A DNA stretch of 64,000 bases from assembly GCA_030323885.1 (NCBI GenBank), contig CM059190.1, positions 82,762,709 through 82,826,708 on the forward strand, written 5' to 3'. Shown here piece by piece: positions 1-11,447 of this stretch; the stretch's first letter is position 1; each line of letters begins with the position of its first letter. Source of the DNA: Branchipolynoe longqiensis (taxonomy: Eukaryota; Annelida; Polychaeta; Phyllodocida; Polynoidae). The notes beneath the pieces were generated by a model. The model saw only the letters and a list, made by a program, of their open reading frames with translations. It was not told the DNA's origin and made no database searches. The position numbers and the translations under genes were made by a program.

Positions 1-1550
1 CCCTCCTGCCTCTTTCCTCCTCCCTTCTCCCTCCGCCCTCCTCCCTCCTCCCCTCTCTCCTCCCTACTCCCTCCTACCTTCTCCCTCCTCCCTTCTCCCT
101 CCTCTCCCTCCCTCTTCCCTCCTCCCTCCCTTTCTCCATTCTCCATGCTCCCTCCCCTCCTCCCTTCCCTCTCTTCCCTCCTACCCACTCCCTCTCACCT
201 CCTCCCACCTTCCTCCTCCCTCCTCCGTCCTCCTTCCATCCTCCCACCTTCCTCATCCCTCCTCCCTTCTCCCTCCTCACTCCTCCCTCTTCCCTACTAC
301 CTCCGCCCTCCTGATCCTTCCTCCCCTCTCCCCCTCCTCCCTCCTCGCTCTTCCTTCCTCCCTTCTCCCTGCTCCCTGCTCCCTGCTCCCTGCTCCCTCC
401 ATCCCCCCTTCTCCCTCATCTCTCCGCCCTTCTCCTTTCTCCCATTCTCCCTGCCCCTCCCCCTCCTCCCTTCCTTCTCTTCCCTCTTACCCCTCCCTCC
501 TCCCACCTTCCAACTTCCTCGTCCCTCTTCCCTCCCCCCTCCTCCCTCCTCCCTCTTCCCTCCTCCCCCTCTCCCTCCTCCCTCCTCCCTCCTCCCTCCT
601 TCCCTCCTCCCTCCTCCCTCCTCCCTCTTCCCTCCTCCCTCTCCTCCCTCCTCCCTCCCTCTTCCCTCCTCCCCTCCCCTCCTCCCTCCCCCTCCTCCTC
701 CTCCCTCCTCCCTCCCTCCTCCTCCCTCCCCCCTCTTCCTCCTCCCTCCTCCCTCCTCCCTCTCCCTCCTCCCCCTCCTTCCCTCCTCCCTCCTCCCTCC
801 TCCCTCTCTCCCTCCCCCTCCTCCCTCCTCCCTCCTCCCTCCTCCCTCTTCCCTCCTCCATCCTCCCTCCTCCCCTCCCTCCCCTCCTCCCTCCTCCCTC
901 CTCCTCTTCCCTCCTCCCTCTCCTCCTCCCTCCTCCCTACCCCCCTCCTCCCTCCATCCTGCCTCCTCCCTTCTCCCTCCTCCCTCTGTCCTCCTCCCCC
1001 TCCCCCTCTCCTTTCTCCATCTTCCTGCTCCTCTCCCCTCCTCCCTTCCCTCTCTTCCCTCCTATCCCCCTCCCTCCTCCCACCTGCCACCTTCGTTCTC
1101 CCTCCTCCCTCCTCATCCTTCCTCCCCTCTCCCCTCCTCCCTCCTCCCTCTTCCCTCCTCCCTCCTCCCTCCACCCTCCATCCTACTGCTTCCTCCTCCC
1201 CTCCTCCCTCTTCCCACCCCCTCTCCTCCCTCCTCCTTCATCCCTCCTCATCCTTCCTCCCCTCTCCCCTCCTCCCTCCTCCCTCCTCCCTCCTCCCACC
1301 TCCCTCCTCCCTCCTCCTCCTCCCTCCTCCCTCCTCCCTCCTCCCTCTCCCTCCTCCCCTACTCCCTCCTCCCACCTCCCTCCTCCCTCCTCCATTCTCC
1401 CTCCTCCCTCCTCCCTCCTCCTCCTCCCTCCTCCCTCCTCATGCTCCCTCCTCCTCCCTCCTACTCCTCCCCTCCTCATCCTCGCTCCTCCATCCTCCCT
1501 CCTCCCTCCTCCCTCTCCCCTCCTCCCTTGTTCCCTCCTCTCTCCTCCCA
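1..1550. repeat. Polypyrimidine minisatellite, CTCCCTC-type, block 1
   Basis: Almost pure C/T on the plus strand, built of irregular units such as CCTCCCT and CTTCCCT. Long open frames run through it on both strands, but they encode only P/S/L or G/R/E low-complexity peptides and are not genes. The minus strand is a G-rich polypurine strand with many GGGAGG runs, so triplex and G-quadruplex formation are possible. The tract is open at the window edge. Confidence 0.95.
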
Positions 1551-1735
1551 CGGAATCATAACTCAGGCGTGGCGAACATTTCCGCGCATTGAGACAAGAG
1601 GTGAGGTCAGTAACCGTGGCTGGATAATAAATAGGCCGGCAGGAAGGCAGTGCCAGGACTGGTGGTGCTGAGCTTCTACTACACGGTGTGCTGGCCCCGC
1701 TTGTTATCACCCACACGGTCACACTTCCACCCTCA
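1551..1735. other. Unique island between two polypyrimidine blocks
   Basis: Mixed-composition sequence of about 185 bp that separates the two C/T blocks. No coding, RNA or repeat signature was recognised. Confidence 0.5.
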
Positions 1736-2330
1736 CTCCTCCTCCCCCCTGCACTCACCTCCTCTCTCCATTACCCCCCCCCTCCCTTCTCTACCTCCCC
1801 TCCCACCTCCCCGCAACACCAGTCCTATTTCCTCCCTTCTCTATTCTCCCTCCTCCTTCCTCCCTCCTCCCTCCAGCCTCCTACCTCTCCCACCTCCGTC
1901 CTCCCTACTACCTCCTCCCTCCTCCCTCCTCCTTCCTCCCTCCTCCCTGCTCCCTCCGCCCTCCTCCCTCCCCCCTCCCTCCCTCCTTCCCTCTCCCCTG
2001 CTCCCTCCTCCCTCCTTCCTCCTCCCTCCCCCATCTCACCTCCTCCTCTTCCTCCCTCCCTCTTCCCTCTTCCCTCTTCCCTCTTCCCTCCTCCCTTATC
2101 CCTCTTCCGGCCTCCCTCCTCCCTCTTCCCTCCTCCGTCCTCCTCTCTATTTCCTTCCTCATCCTTCCTCCTTCCTTTCCTCGTTCCACCTCCTCCCTCC
2201 TCCGTTTTTCCTTCCGCCTTCCTCTTCCCTCCTCCCTCCTCCCTCCTCCCTCCTCCCTCCTCCCTGCTCCCTCCTCCCTCCTCCCTCCTCCCTCCTTCCT
2301 ACCCCTCCTCCACCTTTCCTCCATACTCAC
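1736..2330. repeat. Polypyrimidine minisatellite, block 2
   Basis: Same CTCCCTC-type composition as block 1, slightly more degenerate. Open frames across it are low-complexity artefacts. 2331-2600 is ordinary AT-balanced sequence with no recognised feature. Confidence 0.92.
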
Positions 2331-2599
2331 TCGCCCCCACCTTCCTCCCTGCCCACGCTCTGTGCCTTCTCCCACCTCCTACTTTCCACCACAAACATCT
2401 CCAATCTGTGGAATCACCTTACAAGATGACAAACTGCCCTGGCATCTGCAGTTAAATCTGCCCCTCCCACTCCACCCCTCCAGCCCTCTTCTAAACAGAA
2501 CAACTGACTCAGTATGGGTGCCAACATATATATATGCCTCTATTTGGAGAGATGAGGGGTCTCTCGGTTCAATCTCACATGCACAGAACACCGAATTTC

Positions 2600-2910
2600 G
2601 CCCGTGTTGGCAGATCGTGGGGTCGTGGGTTCGAACCCTGGTCGAGTCAAACTAATGACTTAAAAATGTATACTTGTTGCTTCCTAGCCTGGCGCTCTGC
2701 ATTATTATGATAGGGCAAGGACTGGTTGGCTCAGTGTCAGGATAATGTGACTGAGTGGGATATCAGATCATGGTGCTGGTGGCCTGGTCTTCCAGTGGGG
2801 CAGCATTATAAAGTCACCATGAGTGTGCACTGTCACAAGTTCGGTACCCGTCCTGATATGGTCTTTGATGTTGCTAGGACGTAAAACAACAACAAACAAA
2901 CAACACAAAC
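2600..2910 (+). mobile_element. tRNA-derived SINE, family 1
   Basis: The head holds a pol III B-box-like GGGTTCGAACCC and a GTCGAGTCAAAC segment. The body continues with the family signature CTTCCTAGCCTGGCGCTC, then GATAATGTGACTGAGTGGG, then a GTGTGCACTGTCACAAG block. The 3' end is GTTGCTAGGACGTAAAACAA followed by CAA-rich simple sequence. At least 15 further copies occur in the window on both strands, which is what defines the family. The tRNA head resembles type II (Leu/Ser-like) tRNAs, an inference by eye. Confidence 0.88.
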
Positions 2911-3027
2911 CTAATTTCGCCCTGTTAGGTGAACTTTCCGAGTTGCTGTTTCTATGAAGTCTCAATAACCACTGTATTCAGGACATTGCATACCTCACCT
3001 GAGATGTTGCTCGTACTCAATTTCAGC

Positions 3028-3362
3028 TGAATGCGTTGACCGAATCGCTAGAGCGTAGGCTTCCCGTGTGGAAAGTCGGGAGTTCAAATCCCATCCCGAG
3101 TCAAACCAATGACTTATAAAATTGATACTTGTCCCTTCCTAGCCTGGCGCTCTGCATAAATACGATAGGACAATATCTGGTTAGTTCAGTATCAGGATAA
3201 TGTGACTGTGTGGGATATCGGGTCATGGTGCTGCTGGTTTGGTCTCCCAGTGGGGCAGCAAATTATGAGTTGCCATGAGTGTGCACTGTCACAACTCAAT
3301 ACCCATCCTGATATGACCTTAGATGTTGCTAGGATGTAAAATAACAACAGGCAAAACAACAA
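3028..3362 (+). mobile_element. tRNA-derived SINE, family 1, near full length
   Basis: Complete head with A-box-like TTGACCGAATCGCTAGAGCG and B-box-like GAGTTCAAATCCC. It is followed by the shared body and the tail GTTGCTAGGATGTAAAATAA. It lies head-to-tail about 120 bp after the previous copy. Confidence 0.88.
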
Positions 3363-4884
3363 ATCATAATCAGTGTTTAGCCACTTTGACTCAGTTTTCA
3401 TTGCATCCTAAAAAAATTAATATATATATATATGAAGTGGGCGAGACTACACGACCGGTGGAAATGCGGGCTGGGCTGATTAGCTCGCATTCTGAAATGC
3501 AGGCTACTCACCAGACTTGCATTTGCCACCATTTGCGGGGCCGGGTTCCCTGCTGTAACACATTGCTAGGATATGTCAATTGTGACTTTCCTAGCAATGA
3601 TGGAAGGTCGAGTGCTCGGGCTCAGACCCATCGGACGTGTTTATGCACACTCTGATGTTTTAGACGAGATTTAGGCTTTTATTGTCGATATTCCAAACTT
3701 ATTTAACTTAATTATATGGGAGGGGATTTACTTGTTTAATATCCAGCATGTTGATAAACGCATATTGTTAGTGAGGGTAAGAATAAAGCCATGAGCTCTT
3801 AAGAAGTAAATTGGAATGTTCCTTGCATTCTTTACTGTTCTCCAGTCTTCTTGTAGATTAACCGCTATGGTCAATTTGATATTCGATTGCTTTGTATGTA
3901 ATTAAGGACTTTCTGCCTAATAGGCCTTATGCAGCCGATTAACCCATCTGCGGGGAGATAATAGACATATTACTTGAATTAACGTAGTGATATTTGGCTA
4001 AAAATTAACGTAGGCTGTCTATAAGTGACCACATAGAGTGTCAGCTTAGTTCTGGATTCATTAAAGTATTTAACTCACACTGGATGGCGGGGAGGAAAGC
4101 CAGTTAGTAGGGGATAATCAGTAGCTTCTTTATTATATAAATGCGGGGAGGGTCAAAACTGTATTTCTATGATACTCTGGCTGTCCGCCCTTAGCCCGAT
4201 AGTGACAACGATGGAGGAGGTCTACCTGCAGGTGGGACGAGAGGAAATTCACATGGAAATAATTACATAATTATATATTAACACGTAGGCTCGCCTTAAG
4301 TGGGGGTGGAATAGCCGAACGGTTATATATAGATTGTTCGACAAACTGTCACTAGTGATATTTGGTGTTGATATTCGTGAATTCGTCATGTGGTGCAGGT
4401 CATGTTACTGTCCCTTTAACTGCATCTTCAGTTACACTTTCTGATGAGTATTTTAGTCATAGCAGCAAAGCTCTATTTGCTCAGTGCCTCTCACACCAGC
4501 CAGGCTTTAGCACTGGACACATTTTGGTGGCCGATATGTCTTAACTGGCCACAGGTTAGTTAAACCTGGACTTCACTTGTAGACAGATGGTTTGTGCAGT
4601 AGTCCATGCATGAGCTTCCACCATCATGCGGTGGCTGCAGGGACTACACCGTCTACTGTCACAGTTCTTCTGCGTCAAGTGGCGGCACGCTAGCCAATGG
4701 GCGGCTCCCTGGGTGGACTGTCCGTACTGCATCCGGCTAGCGACGACCCGTACCGTGAGAGGGAACCTGTGACCTGGCTGGTCAGGGGGTGGGTCACTTG
4801 TTGTTGTGATGCCGCGGTGGGTGGAGAAAGGGCAGATTAAATGTAAGAAGTGTATGCTTTTGTCTTAATGCTGATTCCATCTAT
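3363..4884. other. Intergenic, no gene seen
   Basis: No convincing coding frame, RNA gene or family repeat was recognised in this 1.5 kb. A short TA tract lies at 3420-3433. Short open frames here have no recognisable domains. Confidence 0.5.
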
Positions 4885-5478
4885 AGCCGTGGTCACATGG
4901 GCTCTGTAAATCAATTCGTAGAAATTGACTTGTATAGTTTGGGTTACATTTCGCGTGTGAACGGGCGTCTGAGGCGGATTAGGGCTGAATCGATTCCTGT
5001 GATCCTGATACTGGAAACCACTTGTGGAGATGCATTACGTGAGTCGATTTCTGTGAGTCGATTTATTTTTCCCATGTGGACCCTCTGAGGCGGATTAAGG
5101 ACGTCACATGCATGCGCAGTCGAGACCTTAGTTTGTTGACTTTCCGGTAGATCAAAAGTGCATATTATATAATTTAGTCTATGAAACCGCTAGCTGGGCA
5201 CAGATATTTTTTTCATGATTTATTTTAATGTTTTCACTGCCCAGCCGAAGTTTTGATCGTTCCAAACCAATAAGATTCAGTCCATACATATCTAGGTCGA
5301 ACGCACTCTCTCGTGGTGACTTCGCCTAACCGAAAACTGGCGCTGGTCAGACTGGACTTGCTCATGCGATGATATCAACTTCCGGCCCAAGTAGTGCCCG
5401 TGTGAACGGGCGGCTAATTCGACTCCTGCTATCCACCTTGTCTAAATCACTTTAGATTTTGTCCGTATGACCACGGCT
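4885..5478. mobile_element. MITE with AGCCGTGGTCA terminal inverted repeats
   Basis: The left end reads AGCCGTGGTCACATGG and the right end is its approximate inverse, CGTATGACCACGGCT, 594 bp apart. No transposase frame is present inside. TA-containing flanks on both sides fit a DNA transposon. The superfamily is not certain; a PIF/Harbinger affiliation is a guess. Confidence 0.65.
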
Positions 5479-5527
5479 TATGCATTACTTGAAAGACCAG
5501 AAAGGAACCATCCATATGGGGTGCGGT

Positions 5528-5615
5528 CTGTTACAGTTTGTTTGCTTGTTTGCGGTGTACATCCTGGCATGAGAGTGCGCACTCATGGTGACTTTATAGT
5601 GCCGCTGCTGATGTC
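5528..5615 (-). mobile_element. SINE family 1, 3' fragment
   Basis: Decayed inverse of the family tail: GTACATCCTGGCATGAGAG and GCGCACTCATGGTGACTTTA match the GTGTGCAC block of family 1 on the minus strand. Confidence 0.5.
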
Positions 5616-5696
5616 ATAAAAACAAATGGGTTATATCGCGTCCTGTAACTAATATTCGCTATTTGTTTTGGGAGTTAGGTGTCATTGTTAGATTTT

Positions 5697-6020
5697 TTGT
5701 TTTGTTTGTTTGTTGTTGTTTTACGTCCAACAACATCTAAGGTCATATCAGGACGGGTACCGACTTGTGACAGTGTGCACTCATGGCAACTTTATAGTGC
5801 TTCCTGACTGGAAGACCAGGCAACCAGCACCATGACCTGATATCCCACTCAGTCACATTATCCTGACACTGAGCCAACCAGTCCTTGCCCTATCCTAATA
5901 ATGCCGAGCGCCAGGCTATGAAGCAACAAGTATCAATTTTTAAGTCATTGGTTTTACTTGACCAGGGTTCGAACCCACGACCCTATGATCTACCAACACG
6001 GAAGACGACGCTCTGTGACA
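5697..6020 (-). mobile_element. SINE family 1
   Basis: Minus-strand copy. It opens with the inverse of the CAA-rich tail (GTTTGTTTGTTGTTGTTTTA) and runs to the inverse B box, GGGTTCGAACCCACGACC. The 5' tRNA-like end is degraded. Confidence 0.85.
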
Positions 6021-6167
6021 CAACTGCAATTACTTACTGAAATTGCATCATAGATGTATTGTTGCCAGCATTTGATATGGCTGTATCTGACTGACCATTT
6101 CGGAGACTGGCTTACTCAGAATCAGAATAATCTGACTGAGCAGGTGTGTCAGGGTGTTGCTGGCACC

Positions 6168-6493
6168 GGACGCAGTGGCTGAATAGGTAGAGTGCAGGCT
6201 TCCCGTGTGGAAGGTCGGGCGTTCGAATCCTAGGCGAATCAAACCGATCACTTATCAAATTGAGACTTGTCGCTTCCTAGCCTGGCACTCGGCATTAATA
6301 GGATAGGACAAGGGCTGATTAGCTCAGTGTCAAATAAATGTATCCGTGTGGGATATTTGAAGATGGTGTCACCGGCCTGGTCTCCCAGTGGGGCAACACT
6401 ATAAAGTCACCATGAGTGTGCCCTGTCATAAGTGGGTACCCATCCTGATATCACCTGAGATGTTGCTAGTACGTAAAATAACAACAAGCAAAC
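6168..6493 (+). mobile_element. SINE family 1, near full length
   Basis: Head with GCAGTGGCTGAATAGGTAGA and GCGTTCGAATCCTAGGCG, then the common body, then a GTAAAATAACAACAAGC tail. Confidence 0.87.
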
Positions 6494-6499
6494 TAGAAT

Positions 6500-6670
6500 A
6501 ATGCAAGGACTGGCTTACTTGGGTTCTGAATAATGTGACTGAGTGGGGTATCATGGCATGCTGTTGCTCGCCTGTGGGTCAGCACTATTGTATTAACATG
6601 CATACGCACTGCTAGAAGTCGCTCTGTGTTCTGATAGAACCTTAAATGTTGCTAGGATGCAAAGCCTCAA
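6500..6670 (+). mobile_element. SINE family 1, diverged 3' half
   Basis: Matches the body from GCAAGGACTGGCTTAC to GTTGCTAGGATGC with many substitutions. It directly follows the previous copy and lacks a head, so it may be an older tandem insertion. Confidence 0.65.
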
Positions 6671-6691
6671 TAAATGAACATATATATATAT

Positions 6692-6908
6692 TTTGTTTGT
6701 TTGTTGTTGTTTTACATCCAACAACATCTAAGGTCATATCAGGACGGGTACCGGCTTGTGACAGTGTGCACTCATGGTGACTTTATAGTGCTTCCCCACT
6801 GGAAGACCAGGCCACCAGCACCATGACCTGATATCCCACTCAGTCACATTATCCTGACACTGAGCCAACCAGTCCTTGCCCTATCCTAATAATGCCGAGC
6901 ACTGGATT
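6692..6908 (-). mobile_element. SINE family 1, truncated
   Basis: Minus-strand 3' part of the element, from the GTTTGTTTGTTGTTGTTTTA tail to the inverse of the CTCGGCATTA segment. It stops where the TTAA-flanked MITE begins. Confidence 0.82.
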
Positions 6909-6911
6909 ATA

Positions 6912-7960
6912 TTAAAGCTGCATAGTCTGATGAAACATCAAATTTTCAAAACCAAAACAATTATCTAGATTTTATTCTACGTATCTAACTTGATACTGAT
7001 CCACTTATTAGGCATGTGTAATGACATAGAAGGGAACACTCAATCAATTTTACAGCACATGTTACTGCAGAAGCCTATGTTGTCAGAGTCTTGGTGTGTT
7101 TGCCCAAACTAATTTGAGATGTTTACACTTCAGGGCCCGTATGCAGGAGTCAGTGTTAGCGTGGCAAAATGGTGTTTGGCGGGAATTCCCGTTTAGCGGC
7201 GAAAAATAGTATGCATGAGTAAGTGATAGGGCTAACACCAGAAGCTTAAACTAGGTTAAGGTAAACCAGAAATTTAGCTAGTTTACAGCGGTGTAAGGTA
7301 TCAAATCTATTCAATCGTGTCATATTTAACAAAGTTACATAGTCAGATAGTGAAATTTTATTAAATTAACCCTAATATCGAAGCGAGATTAACGCTGCCG
7401 CCGCAACAGCGGCGATATTAATATTTATATTTTCGAATCGACGAACGTAAAGTAAACAAATCGCCGCCGCTGCCGCATCGACGTCGCTTTCATCCGCCAG
7501 TATGGAAAGCGACGTCGATGCGGCGGCCGGCGGCAATTTATTAGGCCCAAATCTATTCAATGCTATCATATTTGACAGAATTAAATACGCAATAAGTGAA
7601 ATTTGATCAATTTGACCCTAAATTTGAACCGATTTTAATGGCGGCGTTATTCATATTGTCGACTTGAGGGATTTCCCAAATCTATAAATAACTTCACGTT
7701 TGGCTATAATGAAAGTGTTACGCGCTCCTGCATATGACTTGACACAGTTCCCGACGTCAGTGATAGCTAAACGGTAACAGGCTGTAACACCAAATCCCAC
7801 TAACACTGACTTCTGCATACGGGCCCAGATATCTCAAAAGTTAGCCATTACAAATAAAAGTTACTTCAAACTAAAGTAAGGTAGATTACAACAATCATTT
7901 AAAAATATTTATCTCAGCAAAATGAGAGAAATTCAAAGCTGTAGGCCTATGCAACTTTAA
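6912..7960 (-). mobile_element. TTAA-flanked MITE, split by a second MITE
   Basis: The ends are TTAAAGCTGCATAGTC and CTATGCAACTTTAA, inverted copies of each other. Other copies in the window are about 355 bp and uninterrupted, and every end abuts TTAA. Here the MITE is broken at 7133-7826 by an unrelated inverted-repeat element. The two halves rejoin in the order expected from the intact copies. Confidence 0.85.
7133..7826. mobile_element. MITE with GGGCCCGTATGCA termini, copy 1
   Basis: Left end GGGCCCGTATGCAGGAGTCA and right end TGACTTCTGCATACGGGCCC are inverse over about 27 bp, with one mismatch. It has no transposase frame. A related copy lies at 9817-10477; both share interior AT-rich and GCCGCCGC segments. 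It sits inside the TTAA-flanked MITE, so it is the younger insertion. Confidence 0.85.
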
Positions 7961-8139
7961 GAGTACTGAATGCAAATGATAAAGAGAAATATAGATCAAT
8001 TGACAACAATATAGCTGATAAAATTCCTGTCACTTACACACCACTGACTATGTCGAAAGTTTGTATTATTTATCTGAAGAACTGCATCAAATGCATTTAT
8101 GCCCGTTAGCCATATGCTACCTCCACTAAAATCCGCAGT

Positions 8140-8190
8140 GCACTTACCCCCTCCCCCCCCTCCCCCCCCCCCCCTCCCCCCCTCCCTATT
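8140..8190. repeat. C-rich homopolymer tract
   Basis: About 50 bases of C runs interrupted by single T. No other feature was seen in 7961-8217. Confidence 0.9.
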
Positions 8191-8225
8191 CTCTCACAGA
8201 CGATAGACATGGCGTTGTGTGCGGT

Positions 8226-8621
8226 CAAAGACCCTATAATACTAAGACACCTCACTCAGCCTCTACTGTGTAATCGAAATGATCAAACCCACCACTTGGT
8301 GCGCTGGTTGTTCTCTTGGTTAAACAGTTGCTATATTATATGTATAAATGTATATATGAACGTGAAAGATGTATGATGATGGTGATGATGATGATGATGA
8401 TGACGATGATGCTGATGATGATGTGTATTTATTCATAGCAATTTGATATTGATGTGTATTTATACTTACCTATCTCATGTATAATATAACTGTATGCGTT
8501 TACATGTGAAACACCAACCAGCAGCCGGGCTGATCAAACCCACCACAAGGTGGTACTGCAAAATTTACATTTACCCTGGGAGAGATAGGGAGTGAGCCGT
8601 CTTAGTATTATAGGGTCTTTG
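8226..8621. mobile_element. hAT-like MITE, copy 1
   Basis: The termini CAAAGACCCTATAATACTAA and TTAGTATTATAGGGTCTTTG are exact inverses. They are flanked by a perfect 8-bp duplication TGTGCGGT (8218-8225 and 8622-8629), the target-site length typical of hAT transposons. A GATGAT microsatellite lies in the middle. No coding sequence. Copy 2 is at 46902-47285. Confidence 0.88.
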
Positions 8622-8991
8622 TGTGCGGTTCAACTCTCAGATGGTTGTTTCTTGTATTCCCAAAATAGCAGTTGAAGCCATCAGACAGCGCTTTGTTTTT
8701 CAGTTCAGCCACTGACAAAGAAAGGCACAGAACAGGATAGGTACAAAGATTATAGTAAAGAAACCAACATAGAAGCGTCACTATCGGACAGAATGACGGA
8801 CACGATAGCAGACAGGCTACTGTGTGCAAAGTGTTTCGCTGGTTCTTTGTGTTTGTATTTTGTGTTTGTGTTTCCGTGTGAAGTCCCACTGCTTAGTGAA
8901 CAAGCAACCTGATCTAAGGGCATTCATCTATCGATTAAAAACTACTCGCGTGTGTTTAAGTTCTCAAGTCTAGATGTGAAAAGGTTTTGCT

Positions 8992-9137
8992 ATCCTAATA
9001 ATGCCGAGCGCCTGGCTAGGAAGCGACAAGTATCAATTTTTAAGTCATTGGTTTGACTCGACTAGGGTTCGAAACCACGACGACGATCTACCAACATGGG
9101 AGACGGATGCTCTAACTTATTTGGCCATCCCGTCTGG
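8992..9137 (-). mobile_element. SINE family 1, 5' part
   Basis: Minus-strand head and first part of the body only, ending with the inverse head TTTGGCCATCCCGTCTGG. The 3' body is missing. Confidence 0.78.
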
Positions 9138-9139
9138 TT

Positions 9140-9785
9140 TCTGTTAGTCTTGTGCTAGTTTCTGCCTGTTTCTAACGGTTTCTGCTAGTTTCTGTTAACT
9201 TCTATTAGTTTCTGCTAGTTTCTGCGTATTTTCACCAATTTCTGCTAGTTTCTGCTAGTTTCTGTTAGTTTATGTTAGTTTCTGTTAGTTGCTGTTAGTT
9301 TCTGTTACTTTCTGTTAGTTTCTGTTAGTTTCTGTTAGTTTCTGTTAGGTTATGCCAGTTTCTGTTAGTTTCTATTAGTTTCTGTTAGTTTCTGTTAGCT
9401 TCTGTTAGTTTCTGTTAGGTTATGCCAGTTTCTGTTAGTTTCTATTAGTTTCTGTTAGTTTCTGTTAGCTTCTGTTAGTTTCTGTTAGTTTCTATTAGTT
9501 TCTGTTAGTTTCTGCTAGTTGTTGTTAGTTTATGCCAGTTTCTGTTAGTTTCTATTAGTTTCGATTAGTTTCTACTAGTTTCTATTAGCTTCTGTTTGTT
9601 TCTGTTAGTTTCTGCTAGTTTCTGTTGATTTAAGTTAGTTTCTGCTAGTTAGTTTCTGCTAGTTAGTTTTTGCTAGTTTCTGCTAGTTTCTGCTAGTTTC
9701 TATCAGTTTCTACCTGTTTCTAAAAATGTATGTTAGTTTCTATTAGATTCTCTTATTTTCTGTTACTTTCTGCTAGCTTCTGTTA
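9140..9785. repeat. 10-bp minisatellite (TCTGTTAGTT)n
   Basis: Around 60 tandem decamers of TCTGTTAGTT and close variants (GCTAGTT, ATTAGTT). It starts right at the end of the SINE fragment. Confidence 0.93.
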
Positions 9786-9816
9786 ATATAATGTCGGTCA
9801 TACATGCCAGGTGCCA

Positions 9817-10477
9817 GGGCCCGTATGCATGGAGCGGTATTAGTGACCCAAAACGCGTTTGTGGCGGGATTTCTGGTTTAGCGCAGAAAAGTTGCTATGC
9901 ATGGAGCAGTGTTAGGCCTAACACCGAGTGTTTAAACTCGGAAATTCTAGCTCTGCTCATAGCAGGTTTACAGCCGTGTTAGTGTTAGGTTAGTGTCAGG
10001 ATGGAACCCAAATCTACTCAATGCTATCATTTTAACAGAATTACATACGCAATAAGTGAAATTTCATCAATTTAACCCTAAATCCGAAGCGAGATTAACG
10101 CTTATGCCATATTTTCGAATCGACGAATGTAAAGTAAACAAATCGCCGCCGCCACAGCTATGTCGATATCCATACTGTCCAATGTCAAATAAAAATGGCC
10201 GCCGCCATCACCGCCGAATCGACGGCAATATATTAGGCCCAAATCTATTCAATGCGATCATATTTAACAGAATTACATAGGCAAATCGTAAAATTTCATT
10301 AAATTAACCCTAATCCCAAATCTATAAATACATTCACGTTTAGCTAACACTCACCGTTTAAGCGCCCATGCATACGGCTTGACATAGTTCTCGACGAAGC
10401 TGATAACCGGAGATAGGTACCCGGAGTTAGAGGTATAACACCACACGCCGCTAACACCGCTCCATGCATACGGGCCC
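9817..10477. mobile_element. MITE with GGGCCCGTATGCA termini, copy 2
   Basis: Left end GGGCCCGTATGCATGGAG and right end CTCCATGCATACGGGCCC. The flanks AGGTGCCA (9809-9816) and AGGTGGCA (10478-10485) agree at 7 of 8 bases and may be a target-site duplication. Copy 1 shows no such duplication, so the superfamily remains open. Confidence 0.83.
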
Positions 10478-10702
10478 AGGTGGCACTGAGGTTCAGGCTG
10501 AACACTTGGCGTTCACAGAACTAGCGCAGATCACGTGACCACAGCCAGGATACTATTGGGGTGAACGTCCCCACACTAACAAATAACACAGTATCGAATG
10601 TCGAATGGGATTATATTTAGAAAGTAGAGCCTGCTCCGAGGAAAATCATTACAGTCAGCTTACCTGAAGCAGACGACGCGTTAGTGGTGTTCGACTTCAC
10701 AT

Positions 10703-10717
10703 CCGCCAGGTGGCGCC
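10703..10717 (+). promoter_or_regulatory. CTCF-like motif
   Basis: CCGCCAGGTGGCGCC matches the CTCF core consensus at 14 of 15 positions by eye. An ETS-like CCGGAAGTG follows at once. No gene start was identified nearby. 10486-11000 otherwise holds no recognised feature. Confidence 0.3.
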
Positions 10718-11000
10718 GACCGGAAGTGCGAGGTGTACGGGTCAGCGTTGCATTAAAAACAAGGGAGGCGGTGAATAACGGAGGGGGGAGGGGTCATGTG
10801 GGTGCATTAGTACGCTTGTATATTTTAATATGCCAATGTTATTAACACGGGGGCGGTGCTTCCTACTTAGTTCTGTGAGTGGCCACTAAACGGAAGTGGC
10901 GCTCTACCCACAATTCAGCACATGTTGTGGTCGGCCAGGACACGACACTTTCCTCCAACTCAAGCTGCTGTTGCCTCCCTTTGTATTTGCCAGGTTTTTC

Positions 11001-11359
11001 TTAAAGTTGCACTGTCCGATGGTTTTGAGATTCTGTCCTTTTCTTTAGATAAAAAGTATTAGGTTTATCGTTGTAATCTACCTTTCTTTAGTTTGAGATA
11101 ACTTTTATTTTTAATGGCTAACTTTTGAGGTTTTATTAATGCAAACAATGTAGAATTAATTTTGGCAAGCACACCAAAAATGCTGACACCATATGTTTCA
11201 GTAGTATCAGGTTCTATTAAATTGACTCAGTATTCCTTGCTGTGTGGCAACAAATTCTTAATAAGTGCTCCAGTTTCCACGTTAGATATGTAGGTTCAAA
11301 TCTAAGTACTTGTCTTGGTTTGCAAAATTTGGTGTTTTCATTACACTAGGCAGCTTTAA
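11001..11359 (+). mobile_element. TTAA-flanked MITE
   Basis: Starts TTAAAGTTGCACTGTCCGAT and ends AGGCAGCTTTAA. The interior matches the other family copies: TTTAGTTTGAGATAACTTTT, the ATGGCTAACTTTTGAG block and a TCTATTAAATTGACTCAGTA block. Confidence 0.85.
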
Positions 11360-11447
11360 TTATAAATGGTGCATGATCCGATGAGAGGAATATATTTTCT
11401 TAACCACATCACTTATTTGGATGTCGATCCTATATATTCGACGTATA

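Noticed and set aside
145..1671. A 508-codon open frame and similar long frames on both strands in the first 2.4 kb
   Set aside because: They are P/S/L or G/R/E translations of a C/T minisatellite, open because stops are rare in that composition.
9140..9785. CRISPR-like array
   Set aside because: Continuous short tandem decamers without spacers in a eukaryotic context.
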